A stretch of DNA of 39,093 nt, taken from assembly GCA_945898205.1 (NCBI GenBank), contig CAMDHO010000019.1, positions 1 through 39,093 on the forward strand, read 5' to 3'. This document shows, piece by piece, positions 16,245 through 24,305 of the stretch; the stretch's first letter is position 1, and each line of letters starts with the position of its first letter. The DNA comes from Chlamydia trachomatis (GTDB lineage: Bacteria; Chlamydiota; Chlamydiia; Chlamydiales; Rhabdochlamydiaceae). The notes beneath the pieces were generated by a model. It did no database searches and was not told where the DNA came from. It saw nothing but the letters and a program-made list of their open reading frames with translations. Both the position numbers and the translations under genes were made by a program.

Positions 16245-17570
16245 ATGCAGGCATGGGAATCTTTCCTAAGAATTTTGCAGCAACATTTCGGGGACGAGAC
16301 ATTTTTAAAATGGGTTCGTCCTTTGAAGCTTATTCATTTCGATGCGTGTAATCTTTATTTAGAAGCTCAAAATTCTTTCCAAATCGATTGGTTTGAAGAG
16401 CATGTTCGGGTTAAAGCAAAGAAAGAATTTCTGAACAATAATTTTCGTCCTATTAAAATTCATATTACTTCTAGTGAAATAGAGCCAAGAGAAAAGAAGT
16501 TAGTAAAGAAGGTAGATCTTCAAGAAAAGGCTCCTTTCGTTCTTGTTAGAGATCCTCTTTTAGAGGAAATGTCTCGGGAAAGCTTTGTGTTTAGTCCAGC
16601 TAATCAAATTCTTGATTCGCTTTTTATAAATCTTATAGAGAAAGAAACGATATATTCAGAATTTAACCCGCTTTTTTTCTATGGAGAATCTTGCTGTGGA
16701 AGAAGTCATCTTTTACAAGCTTTTGCAAAAGGGTTCCAAAAAAAGAACTTACGCACTCTTTATGTGAAAGCTGAAACGTTTACTGAAAATGTAATCCATG
16801 CTATTCGAAGCAGTAATATGTTAGATTTTCGAAAAGAGCACCGTCATTTAGATGTTCTTATTGTAGACAATATACAATATCTAGCAAAGAAGTCTGCGAC
16901 TCAAGAAGAGTTCTTCCATACTTTTAATAGTCTTCATGGTCAAGGAAAGCAAATCATCCTTAGTGCGGATTCTCCTCCAGCCTTACTGAGAGATATTGAG
17001 CCCAGGCTTATTAGTCGCTTTGAGTGGGGGCTTGTTTTGCCCATTCATAAATTAGAAAAAGAATACCTATTGCAAATGCTGAAGATCCGCTGTAAAAATC
17101 TTTCTTTCCTGGTTTCGGATGCTGTTCTTAAATTTCTCATTGACACATTTTCATCGAGTATAAAAGCATTGCAGAAATCACTTGAAGCTTTGATTCTTCG
17201 GACATCTAAAACGCCATTTAAATCGATTTCTTCTCAGATGGCAAAAGATATTCTTTATGATTTAATTGAAATGGAAAAAAAGAGAGAGTTAGACCCTCAC
17301 TATATAGTCTCTTGTGTAGCGAATTTTTTTTCCTTAAATGCAAAAGAAGTGTTAAGTAAGTCTCAGACTCAAGAGTGCACAGGTCCCAGACAAATAGCTA
17401 TGTTTCTTTGTCGTAAGGAGCTCAAAATGCCATTTATGAAAATTGGAGAATACTTTGAGCGGGATCATTCAACTGTAATGACAAGCGTAAAATCAGTCGA
17501 AGAAAAGATCAAAAATCAAGATAACGAAATTATCAAAGCTCTTACGTTAATCAAGCAAAAAATGGTGTGA
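16245..17570 (+). CDS. dnaA: DnaA paralogue with degenerate ATPase motifs
   Basis: This 441-residue DnaA has the N-terminal interaction domain (WESFLRILQQHFGDETFLKWV), an AAA+ core (about 115-330) and the DNA-binding domain with GPRQIAMFLCRKEL and RDHSTVMTSVKSVEEKI (the DnaA signature region). The Walker A motif reads GESCCGRS (147-154): the catalytic Lys is Arg. Walker B reads LIVDNIQYL, with the usual second Asp replaced by Asn. Sensor 1 is ILSADSPP and box VII ISRFEWGL. Chlamydiota carry two DnaA proteins, and this yidC-linked one corresponds to DnaA1. DNA binding looks intact; ATP hydrolysis, and perhaps binding, looks impaired. It probably forms an operon with yidC and ends at a shared terminator. 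Confidence 0.9.
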   Translation: MQAWESFLRILQQHFGDETFLKWVRPLKLIHFDACNLYLEAQNSFQIDWFEEHVRVKAKKEFLNNNFRPIKIHITSSEIEPREKKLVKKVDLQEKAPFVLVRDPLLEEMSRESFVFSPANQILDSLFINLIEKETIYSEFNPLFFYGESCCGRSHLLQAFAKGFQKKNLRTLYVKAETFTENVIHAIRSSNMLDFRKEHRHLDVLIVDNIQYLAKKSATQEEFFHTFNSLHGQGKQIILSADSPPALLRDIEPRLISRFEWGLVLPIHKLEKEYLLQMLKIRCKNLSFLVSDAVLKFLIDTFSSSIKALQKSLEALILRTSKTPFKSISSQMAKDILYDLIEMEKKRELDPHYIVSCVANFFSLNAKEVLSKSQTQECTGPRQIAMFLCRKELKMPFMKIGEYFERDHSTVMTSVKSVEEKIKNQDNEIIKALTLIKQKMV

Positions 17571-17582
17571 GCTTTATAAAAG

Positions 17583-17608
17583 AAAGGCTCTTTTTTTTAA
17601 GAGCCTTT
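17583..17608. terminator. bidirectional intrinsic terminator between dnaA and slc1
   Basis: A perfect 10-bp stem AAAGGCTCTT/AAGAGCCTTT encloses a T6 loop and has A- and T-rich flanks. It lies between convergent dnaA and the slc1-like gene and can serve both. Confidence 0.8.
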
Positions 17609-17617
17609 GAATGCACG

Positions 17618-18109
17618 TTATATTTTTATAAAACGATCGCCAGGACGATTTGGCATAGGAAGTGGGGTTGTGTCTTTTGAAGAAGAACCTCTTCCTTCTA
17701 TGATGTTTTTTGTTTTTTCTCTCCATTTTTCAACAGATTCTACGAAAAGTGGTGCGAAGCGTCGTAAGGAAGATGCATCGGCGCCAAGACCCATTTCAAG
17801 AACGCAATGCATTAAAATTAGTTCTTCGAGTACAGCAACACCAACGCCGCCGCCAGCCATTTGTCCGCCAAGCATAGACCCTTCTAGTAGAGCTTCGTAA
17901 AGGCTTAATTTCAGCTTGTCATCCTTAGGAAGTCCATCTAAAATTGGAGCATATAGATATAAACGGTCTGAATTAGGTTCGTAGGTAACGTGTAAGGAAA
18001 AGGCGTTGTCAATGCCTAAGATACACGTGTAGTTTTCATCTAACACCAACTCTAAATTCAACTCTTTAGCAAATTCTCTTAGATTGGCTTTTGCATTTTC
18101 CAATGACAT
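17618..18109 (-). CDS. slc1: type III secretion chaperone of the Slc1/SycE-CesT family
   Basis: This 163-residue acidic class I chaperone is very close to C. trachomatis CT043 (Slc1) as I remember it. The block LLEGSMLGGQMAGGGVGVA is nearly invariant. NLREFAKELNLEL, DRLYLYAPILDGLP and ELILMHCVLEMGLGA also line up. Slc1 binds and stabilises early type III effectors such as TarP before secretion into the host cell. AGGAGG (18116-18121) lies 7 nt before the ATG. It diverges from glgX, matching the neighbourhood of CT043 and CT042. The C-terminal tail (residues 140-163) is low-complexity and variable in the family. Confidence 0.88.
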   Translation of the reverse strand: MSLENAKANLREFAKELNLELVLDENYTCILGIDNAFSLHVTYEPNSDRLYLYAPILDGLPKDDKLKLSLYEALLEGSMLGGQMAGGGVGVAVLEELILMHCVLEMGLGADASSLRRFAPLFVESVEKWREKTKNIIEGRGSSSKDTTPLPMPNRPGDRFIKI

Positions 18110-18406
18110 GGAAGATCCTCCTGAAATTACGTTAAATATATTTTTTTCGTCCCTGCTGCTTTGTATAGCAATTGGGGTCTTAGGAACTGAAAAGAAAAAT
18201 AGCAGTCGATCGCTTAAAAATCCAGCGGCAACTTTAATGAGCTATAAAATTATCATTTTCTTAATCATATCTATTCTATAGATCTATACATGATGGAACG
18301 AATTCATTCCACATTTAAAATGGCGGTTAATTTTCCTGAGATAAAAGCTTGTTAAATATATATGATTTTTGTAGCGTAAACTTTTAGTCTTCCAGCGAGC
18401 TTTTAT
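18110..18406. promoter_or_regulatory. divergent intergenic region slc1/glgX
   Basis: About 300 bp hold the slc1 ribosome-binding site (AGGAGG) at the left edge and otherwise AT-rich DNA. A 65-codon plus-strand frame overlapping the slc1 start encodes a hydrophobic peptide, but it has no usable ribosome-binding site and I do not accept it as a gene. No clear Shine-Dalgarno precedes glgX. Confidence 0.4.
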
Positions 18407-20419
18407 ATGGTAAAGTCAATTCCTGTGCTTTCTAAAGGGTCTCTGGGGCCTTTTGGAGCTTCAGAGGTTCCAGGCGGTATTAATTTTTCTTTTTTTTCTA
18501 GCGAGTCAGATCAAGCTGAAATCCATGTTTTTGTGCCGGGTGAAGCGGATCCTTTTTTTGTCGCATCACTTTCTCCAGATTTATATAAAACAGATTCTAT
18601 ATGGCATGTTTGTATAGAAAATTTAGAAGCCCCTTTCGAGTATTCATATAAGATAGTTAAGAATTTTAATTGGAGCCCTTTACTTCTTGATCCTTATGCT
18701 AAAGCTCTTTCTTCACCTATCGAATGGGGTATACAAAAAGACTTTCCTCATAAAGCGCGTTTTTTTTCTGAACCTTCTTTTGATTGGCAAGAAGTAGAAA
18801 AGCCTAAAACTCCGTTTAAAGAATGGATCATTTATGAAATGCACGTAAGAGGATTTAGCAATCATCCATCAAGTCTTGTTAAAAAACCGGGTACATTTCT
18901 TGGTGTTATTGAAAAAATACCTCATCTAAAAAGTTTAGGCGTTAATGCGATAGAGCTGTTGCCTGTCTTTGAATTTAATGAATGTGAAAATCCATTAAAA
19001 AACCCTAATACAAAAGGAGATTTAGTTAATTTTTGGGGATATTCGCATGTGAGTTTTTTTTGTCCTATGCAAAGGTATGCTTCTTCAGAAAAATGGGAAG
19101 CCCCCATTCTTGAGTTTAAGGAAATGGTACGAGAGTTACACAGAAATGGCATTGCTGTAATTTTAGATGTTGTTTACAACCACACTGCTGAAAAAGGGGA
19201 AGATGGTCCTACGTTTTCTTTTAAAGGATTGGGTAAGAGCGTCTATTATCTACTAGATCCTAAGGGAGAGTATTATAATTTTTCAGGAACTGGAAATGCG
19301 TTTAATTGCAATCATCCAGTAGCCTCAAAGCTTATTATAGATTCTCTTGTCTATTGGACTAAGGAAATGCAAGTGGATGCATTCAGGTTCGATTTAGCCT
19401 CTATTATGACAAGAGGAGAAGACGGGGAGCCTCTTTCCTCTCCACCTGTATTAGAAGCTATGGCAAGCGAGCCCTCTCTCCAAAATACGCACTTTATTGC
19501 GGAAGCTTGGGATGCTGCAGGACTTTACCAAGTAGGTTCTTTTCCTGGAGTAAAGAATTGGTCAGAGTGGAATGGGAAATTTCGGGATGTCACAAGAAGT
19601 TTTATTAAAGGAACTGACGGTTTTGTTGGTGATTTTGCAGGAGCTCTTTGTGGATCTCAAAATTTATATTCAAAGGAATCGCCAGAAAGAACTATTAATT
19701 TTATCATATCCCATGATGGTTATACCTTGTGTGATTTGGTTTCTTATCAGGACAAGCACAACAAAGATAATGGGGAAGAAAACAAGGATGGGGATAATAA
19801 TAATCACAGTTGGAATTGCGGAGTAGAGGGCATTACGAGTAATCAAAAGATTCTTTTTTTGAGAAAGAGGCAAATAAAAAATTTTATAGTAGCGGCTATG
19901 CTTTCCTTAGGAGTTCCCATGATTTTTATGGGAGATGAGTACTCTCATACGAGAAAAGGGAATAATAATCCCTATTGTCAAGACAATGAACTTAATTGGT
20001 TTTTATGGGATTCTTTAGAAAAAAACAGTGAACTGTTTCTTTTTTTTCAGAAAATTATTAAATTTAGAAAAGAGCACAAGAGCTTTTTTTGTCGTGAGTC
20101 TTTTTTTACAGATGAAGATATTGTTTGGCATGGAGAAAAAGCCTTTAAACCTGACTGGAGTTCTAGAAAAAGTTTTCTAGCTTATACGTTAAAAAATTCT
20201 ACCACTAAAGAACGGTTTTTTATTAGCTTTAATGCTCAAGACACTTCCGTCTTACTTCAGCTTCCAAGTTTGGAAAATCAAGTGTGGTCTCAAGTCTTAA
20301 ATACTTCATTAAGACATCCCTATGATTTTGTCGAAAATAAAGGAGATAGAGCGCATTTTCAATGCTCTTACTTACTAACCTCTTACTCGGTTGTTATGTT
20401 TAAATCGGAGAGACTTTAA
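18407..20419 (+). CDS. glgX: glycogen debranching enzyme
   Basis: This 670-residue isoamylase-type GH13 enzyme hydrolyses alpha-1,6 branches of glycogen. An N-terminal CBM48-like domain (SKGSLGPFGASEVPGGINFS, with DPYAKAL further on) precedes the catalytic barrel. Motifs: EMHVRGFS, LDVVYNHTAE (region I), DAFRFDLASI (nucleophile Asp), FIAEAWD (acid/base Glu) and FIISHDGYT (transition-state Asp). GDEYSHTRKGNNNPYCQDN is typical of GlgX. The length is normal. It starts at ATG 18407 without an obvious Shine-Dalgarno. Chlamydiae store glycogen, and the gene lies opposite slc1 as in Chlamydia. Confidence 0.92.
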   Translation: MVKSIPVLSKGSLGPFGASEVPGGINFSFFSSESDQAEIHVFVPGEADPFFVASLSPDLYKTDSIWHVCIENLEAPFEYSYKIVKNFNWSPLLLDPYAKALSSPIEWGIQKDFPHKARFFSEPSFDWQEVEKPKTPFKEWIIYEMHVRGFSNHPSSLVKKPGTFLGVIEKIPHLKSLGVNAIELLPVFEFNECENPLKNPNTKGDLVNFWGYSHVSFFCPMQRYASSEKWEAPILEFKEMVRELHRNGIAVILDVVYNHTAEKGEDGPTFSFKGLGKSVYYLLDPKGEYYNFSGTGNAFNCNHPVASKLIIDSLVYWTKEMQVDAFRFDLASIMTRGEDGEPLSSPPVLEAMASEPSLQNTHFIAEAWDAAGLYQVGSFPGVKNWSEWNGKFRDVTRSFIKGTDGFVGDFAGALCGSQNLYSKESPERTINFIISHDGYTLCDLVSYQDKHNKDNGEENKDGDNNNHSWNCGVEGITSNQKILFLRKRQIKNFIVAAMLSLGVPMIFMGDEYSHTRKGNNNPYCQDNELNWFLWDSLEKNSELFLFFQKIIKFRKEHKSFFCRESFFTDEDIVWHGEKAFKPDWSSRKSFLAYTLKNSTTKERFFISFNAQDTSVLLQLPSLENQVWSQVLNTSLRHPYDFVENKGDRAHFQCSYLLTSYSVVMFKSERL

Positions 20420-20461
20420 ACATATGTACATTTTAACCAGTGAATAGCTGGGGTTTTAAAT

Positions 20462-20806
20462 CTAGATGTTAGAAAAAGCAATGCAATTATGCTCAAAAAT
20501 GAGCTTGGAGTTCAATTTGCAGGAGGCCTTTGTTTTGGGGAAAGCAGATGGACAGTATCTCCAAAAATTTCTTGGGTGCGTGAAGTTCGTGTGAAAGGAG
20601 AGGATTTTACATCTAAATTTGTAAATACAAATGTACCATTTGTATCAACAGGCTAGTTTGCTAATCGTAACTTGTTATCACCTGGAGTCTTAGTAACAGG
20701 TCTTATGTGGGAAGATCGTCTAGCACTAGATCTTTACTATAATGGGGAATTTACTCATGGCTATAGTGACCATAGTTATGGTGGGCAGGTCCGTTTTGGA
20801 TTCTAA
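20462..20806 (+). pseudogene. autotransporter beta-barrel C-terminal remnant
   Basis: One frame reads LDVRKSNAIMLKNELGVQFA, then SPKISWVREVRVKGEDF and VPFVSTG, and hits a TAG stop at about 20654. It resumes in the same frame with FANRNLLSPGVLVTGLMW and ends SYGGQVRFGF-stop. This is the end of a type V (autotransporter/Pmp-like) barrel, including the terminal aromatic residue needed by the BAM machinery. There is no start, passenger domain or upstream frame; glgX ends 40 bp before. It is a dead 3' fragment, probably of a surface protein. Confidence 0.65.
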
Positions 20807-20918
20807 GATTTCTATTAGAGAGTTAAAGCGTTATTCGCTAATTGAGTTTTCCGCAACCTAAAAGGTTTTCTATGTAGTTTGTCTTTTGAAATATTTTATA
20901 AGTTTTAAGGAGTTCTTT

Positions 20919-21020
20919 ATGAATTCTTATAAAATTGTAGAAGGCAATAAAGGAGCATATAGTATAGGTCAGCAGACACTTTTAGTGTTTAATATAGTAT
21001 ATTTGGAAGTTGAGCTTTAA
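20919..21020 (+). CDS. possible small protein, 33 residues
   Basis: A short ORF (MNSYKIVEGNKGAYSIGQQT onward, ending LEVEL) follows a good AAGGAG six bases before its ATG. I do not recognise it. It could be the start of a truncated gene, since the region just before it is a pseudogene remnant. Confidence 0.3.
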   Translation: MNSYKIVEGNKGAYSIGQQTLLVFNIVYLEVEL

Positions 21021-21063
21021 ATCAAATATAACTATTCTTAAGAGAAGAAAAAGAGGACTAAGC

Positions 21064-22665
21064 ATGCAAAAGCTTCCTATAGGAATTAGTGAATTTCCAG
21101 AGTTAAGAGAAACAAATTGCGTGTATGTTGATAAGACAAAACACATCTATTCTATGCTCACAACTAATCGTAGAACCTTTCTTTCTCGTCCCCGTAGGTT
21201 TGGCAAATCTCTTCTTGTTTCAACATTAACAGCTGCTTTGCATGGAAAAAAAGAGCTTTTTGATGGGCTTTGGATTGCAACTAGTGATTACTCTTGGAAG
21301 CCTGTGGGAGTCATTAGACTTGATTTTTCAGAATTAAGTATAGAAAGTGAAGAAGCGTTTAAGCAGAGTTTATTTCTAAAGCTACAGTCCATTGCAAAAA
21401 AGAATAAGATTAAGTTAATTGATGATTTAAATTTAAATTCTGCACTTGGGGAGCTAATCGAGGCTTTATGTGATGTAGATCGTGAAAATCATTTTGAATC
21501 TGTTGCCGTCCTTATAGATGAGTATGACTATCCTATTTTACATACGTTGCACAAGCCTCAACTTGCCGTAGAAATTCGAACTATTATGAAGAGCTTCTCT
21601 TGCGTTGTCAAGGCTCAGGCAGATCTTGTCAAATTTGTTTTTATAACAGGGGTGAGTGCTTTTAGCAAATCAGGTCTTTCTTCCGGACTAAATAACTTAG
21701 ATAATCTTACTATGAATAAAGAATTTTTTGATATTTGCGGGTATACTGATGTGGAAGTTGATCGATACTTCAAGGGTCATATAAAAAAATGGGCCGATCT
21801 TGAAAAGATATCTTATGAAGAAATCAGGCATCAACTTAAGGTTTGGTATAATGGATACGCTTTTGTCGAAAACTCTTTAACTATATACAGTCCATTTTCA
21901 TTTACCTGCGCTTTGCATATTACAGAATTACGCAATTTTTGGTTTGAGTCGGCAACGCCGCAAGTGTTACTAGATGAGATGAATAAAAGAGAGGGGGAGT
22001 GTAAGCTTCTTGAAATGAGTCAGCTAAGAGGGACTGGAGAGTTGCTACAAACTTTTGAAATTGAAAGTCTTCCTTTAACAGCATTACTCTTTCAGATGGG
22101 ATATCTTACCATAGAATCTTATGACCCATTGACTAGAAACTATCAGTTAAAGTATCCGAATTTGGAGGTGAACGCTTCATTTCATAGGCATCTTGTAGCT
22201 CTTATTACTCAAAAGAAAACAGCTTACATTAATCCTCTTATTGGTGATGTGTATGGCTTTTTAGCTCAAGAAAAAATGGATGAAATGGTTGCTGTTTTAA
22301 CAACTATTTTAAGTGGAATTCCCTATTCTTTGCATATTGAAGATGAGAGATTCTATCATTCTCTTTTACAAGCAATTTTTTTTGCTGCCGGGATAGAAGT
22401 GCAGTCTGAGCGAATGACAAGTATAGGTCGAATGGACCTTGTTTTAGAACTTCCAAACATCATTTACATCATTGAGCTTAAAATAAATCAACCTCCTGAA
22501 AAGGGATTAAATCAGATAGGAACTCAAAAATACTATGAACCGTTCCTTCACAAAAATAAAAAGGTTCGAGCTGTTGGGCTTTCATTTCTAAGAAAAAAGA
22601 CGTCTAAAAATAAAAAAGAAAACAGTAGTTTTTCTATTACCTATGCCGTGATGTCTATTAAATAG
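21064..22665 (+). CDS. AAA-ATPase-like protein with C-terminal PD-(D/E)XK nuclease domain
   Basis: This 533-residue protein is of the AAA-ATPase_like/PDDEXK_9 type, abundant in Bacteroidetes and amoeba-associated bacteria. It begins MQKLPIGISEFPELRETN; a Walker A follows in SRPRRFGKSLLVST, and VLIDEYDYPIL provides Walker B. The C-terminal domain has GRMDLVLELPNIIYIIELKI, the D-(x)n-ExK nuclease core, and then NQIGTQKYYEPFL. ATG 21064 is preferred over an in-frame start at 21010 because AAGAGGA precedes it and MQKLPIG matches the family start. The function is unknown; an accessory, mobile-style gene. Confidence 0.82.
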   Translation: MQKLPIGISEFPELRETNCVYVDKTKHIYSMLTTNRRTFLSRPRRFGKSLLVSTLTAALHGKKELFDGLWIATSDYSWKPVGVIRLDFSELSIESEEAFKQSLFLKLQSIAKKNKIKLIDDLNLNSALGELIEALCDVDRENHFESVAVLIDEYDYPILHTLHKPQLAVEIRTIMKSFSCVVKAQADLVKFVFITGVSAFSKSGLSSGLNNLDNLTMNKEFFDICGYTDVEVDRYFKGHIKKWADLEKISYEEIRHQLKVWYNGYAFVENSLTIYSPFSFTCALHITELRNFWFESATPQVLLDEMNKREGECKLLEMSQLRGTGELLQTFEIESLPLTALLFQMGYLTIESYDPLTRNYQLKYPNLEVNASFHRHLVALITQKKTAYINPLIGDVYGFLAQEKMDEMVAVLTTILSGIPYSLHIEDERFYHSLLQAIFFAAGIEVQSERMTSIGRMDLVLELPNIIYIIELKINQPPEKGLNQIGTQKYYEPFLHKNKKVRAVGLSFLRKKTSKNKKENSSFSITYAVMSIK

Positions 22666-22769
22666 TTTTTTGTGTTTGAGTTGGATACTGCTTGCTAGAG
22701 AAGTTCCATTATTTTGATCCTAGCAAAAAATTTCAGGGATTTGTTATCCTCTGAGATTAAAAAGGCAAA

Positions 22770-23432
22770 ATGATGAACAAGAAATTTCTGTTTTATATAC
22801 TTTCTGTAAGTGTTTTATTTGCAAGCTGTCAGAAAGATTCTGATAGGCTTTCAGCGACTTCGCAAAGCCAGGCATTTAAGCCATCTATTGCTATAGCTCC
22901 TGTTATAGATCATAGCGAAAGCGGACTTAAGTGGGATCTTTCCGATGAAATTACGTATTCATTAAGCTCTAGGCTCATTCAGAAATGTAAGTTAAACATT
23001 GCAGATCCTCAAAAAACTAAGACGCAAATTAAAAAAAACAAGATTCATGAAAATCCATTTGGCTCTGATTTAAGCTGGGTAAAAAAGACGTTCCCAGGAG
23101 AAGATTTTATTGTCTTTATGGAACTCATGGAGCATAAAGAGCAGATTAGAGAAACAGAAAAAATTAAAGATCCGGAATCCTTATCAGCAGATCTTAATTT
23201 AGCTGTACGTCTTCTTATTGTTGATGTAAGAAAAGATCAGCCTCTTATTATTTTACAAGAAATCATTCAAGATTCGCACTTCATTCCTAGACAGTTTACT
23301 AACTACAACTTTCAGCAAGCTCCTTGGAATAGTGAAGAGTTTAGCATCACGCCTGTTGGTATAGCGCACTCTTTACTTATTAAAGAGCTTAGTTCTAGGA
23401 TAGAAGACTATATTTCTTTATCGAAAAACTGA
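22770..23432 (+). CDS. conserved lipoprotein
   Basis: This 220-residue protein has the signal peptide MMNKKFLFYILSVSVLFASC, with the lipobox FASC and lipid Cys at residue 20. The mature part begins with SQAFKPSIAIAPVIDHSE and contains EDFIVFMELMEHKEQIRE, as in lipoproteins of the LpoB/GNA1162-like fold. It starts a five-gene run with 3-bp spacing to the next gene. The position recalls the chlamydial lipoprotein CT253, but homology was not tested. The exact role is unknown. Confidence 0.65.
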   Translation: MMNKKFLFYILSVSVLFASCQKDSDRLSATSQSQAFKPSIAIAPVIDHSESGLKWDLSDEITYSLSSRLIQKCKLNIADPQKTKTQIKKNKIHENPFGSDLSWVKKTFPGEDFIVFMELMEHKEQIRETEKIKDPESLSADLNLAVRLLIVDVRKDQPLIILQEIIQDSHFIPRQFTNYNFQQAPWNSEEFSITPVGIAHSLLIKELSSRIEDYISLSKN

Positions 23433-23435
23433 TTT

Positions 23436-24305
23436 ATGGATTTACTAAGACAGACCTACTATATTGAACATATTGAGCTCATCCTTTTTTTTGGATTAGT
23501 AGGTTTTGTCTTAAATAGAATCGCTTTTCAAAAAAGCTTCTACAAGCTCCCTGTTAACATCCCATTTACTCAAATAAAACTTTCTCTTATTCATGTAGTT
23601 ATTTGCTTTGTTATTTACCTCATAAATTCAGTTTTATTAGCTCCTTGGGTTTTAAGTAAAATTCACCCTTTTTTTATTTCATATCAAGAAGCTGCGGCTT
23701 GGGCTCAAGTTTCAGTTATGTTTTGTTCTTTTTTGATTCTATGGGGGTTTTGTAAGAGCACTCTTCAAAAGTCATTTAAACAGATTTGGAAAGTAAGTTT
23801 GAGCGGATCTTCTTTTTCTCATGATATTTTAATAGGGATTGCTAGTTGGATTTTAGCCTTTCCAATTGTTGCTGTAGTGGAACAAACGGCAGATTTGATT
23901 GTTTACTCTTTGTTTGGACTACAAACGTATGAGCAAGTTGCGGTTCTCTATTTAAAGATGGCTCTTAAATCTCCTTCAGAGCTTATAGCAGCTCTCCTTA
24001 TGATTTTGGTGTCAGCCCCTCTAATAGAGGAATTTTTGTTTCGAGGTCTTCTACAAACCTGGATTAAAAAGCATTTGGGAATGAAAGCCGCTATTTTACT
24101 AGCCTCTCTTTGTTTTGCTCTTTTTCATGTGTCCCCAAGTTATGGCGTGGGTAATTTTTCTTTAGTTCCTTCTCTTTTTATTTTTTCTTGTTTTCTCGGA
24201 TTTATTTATGAAAGACAAAAATCACTCTTTGCTTCTATTATTCTTCATGCGACGTTTAATTTAGTAAGTACATTAAGAATAATTTTTACAATCGATTCAT
24301 TATGA
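23436..24305 (+). CDS. CPBP-family intramembrane protease
   Basis: This 289-residue multispanning protein has at least six hydrophobic segments. It carries the three CPBP/CAAX-like motifs: EEFLFRG (E198, E199, R203), FALFH (H231) and ILHATFN (H271, N275). All the catalytic residues known from Rce1-type glutamic proteases are present. It sits between a lipoprotein and a secreted serpin, and its stop overlaps the serpin start (ATGA). The substrate is unknown; processing or protection of exported peptides is typical for the family. Confidence 0.85.
   Translation: MDLLRQTYYIEHIELILFFGLVGFVLNRIAFQKSFYKLPVNIPFTQIKLSLIHVVICFVIYLINSVLLAPWVLSKIHPFFISYQEAAAWAQVSVMFCSFLILWGFCKSTLQKSFKQIWKVSLSGSSFSHDILIGIASWILAFPIVAVVEQTADLIVYSLFGLQTYEQVAVLYLKMALKSPSELIAALLMILVSAPLIEEFLFRGLLQTWIKKHLGMKAAILLASLCFALFHVSPSYGVGNFSLVPSLFIFSCFLGFIYERQKSLFASIILHATFNLVSTLRIIFTIDSL

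Noticed and set aside
16100-17620. Replication origin next to dnaA
   Set aside because: I saw no cluster of TTATNCACA-type DnaA boxes or AT-rich unwinding region near this dnaA, and chlamydial dnaA1 need not mark oriC.
18084-18281. 65-codon hydrophobic plus-strand ORF between slc1 and glgX
   Set aside because: It overlaps the slc1 start and its ribosome-binding site on the other strand, has no Shine-Dalgarno and no recognisable motif.
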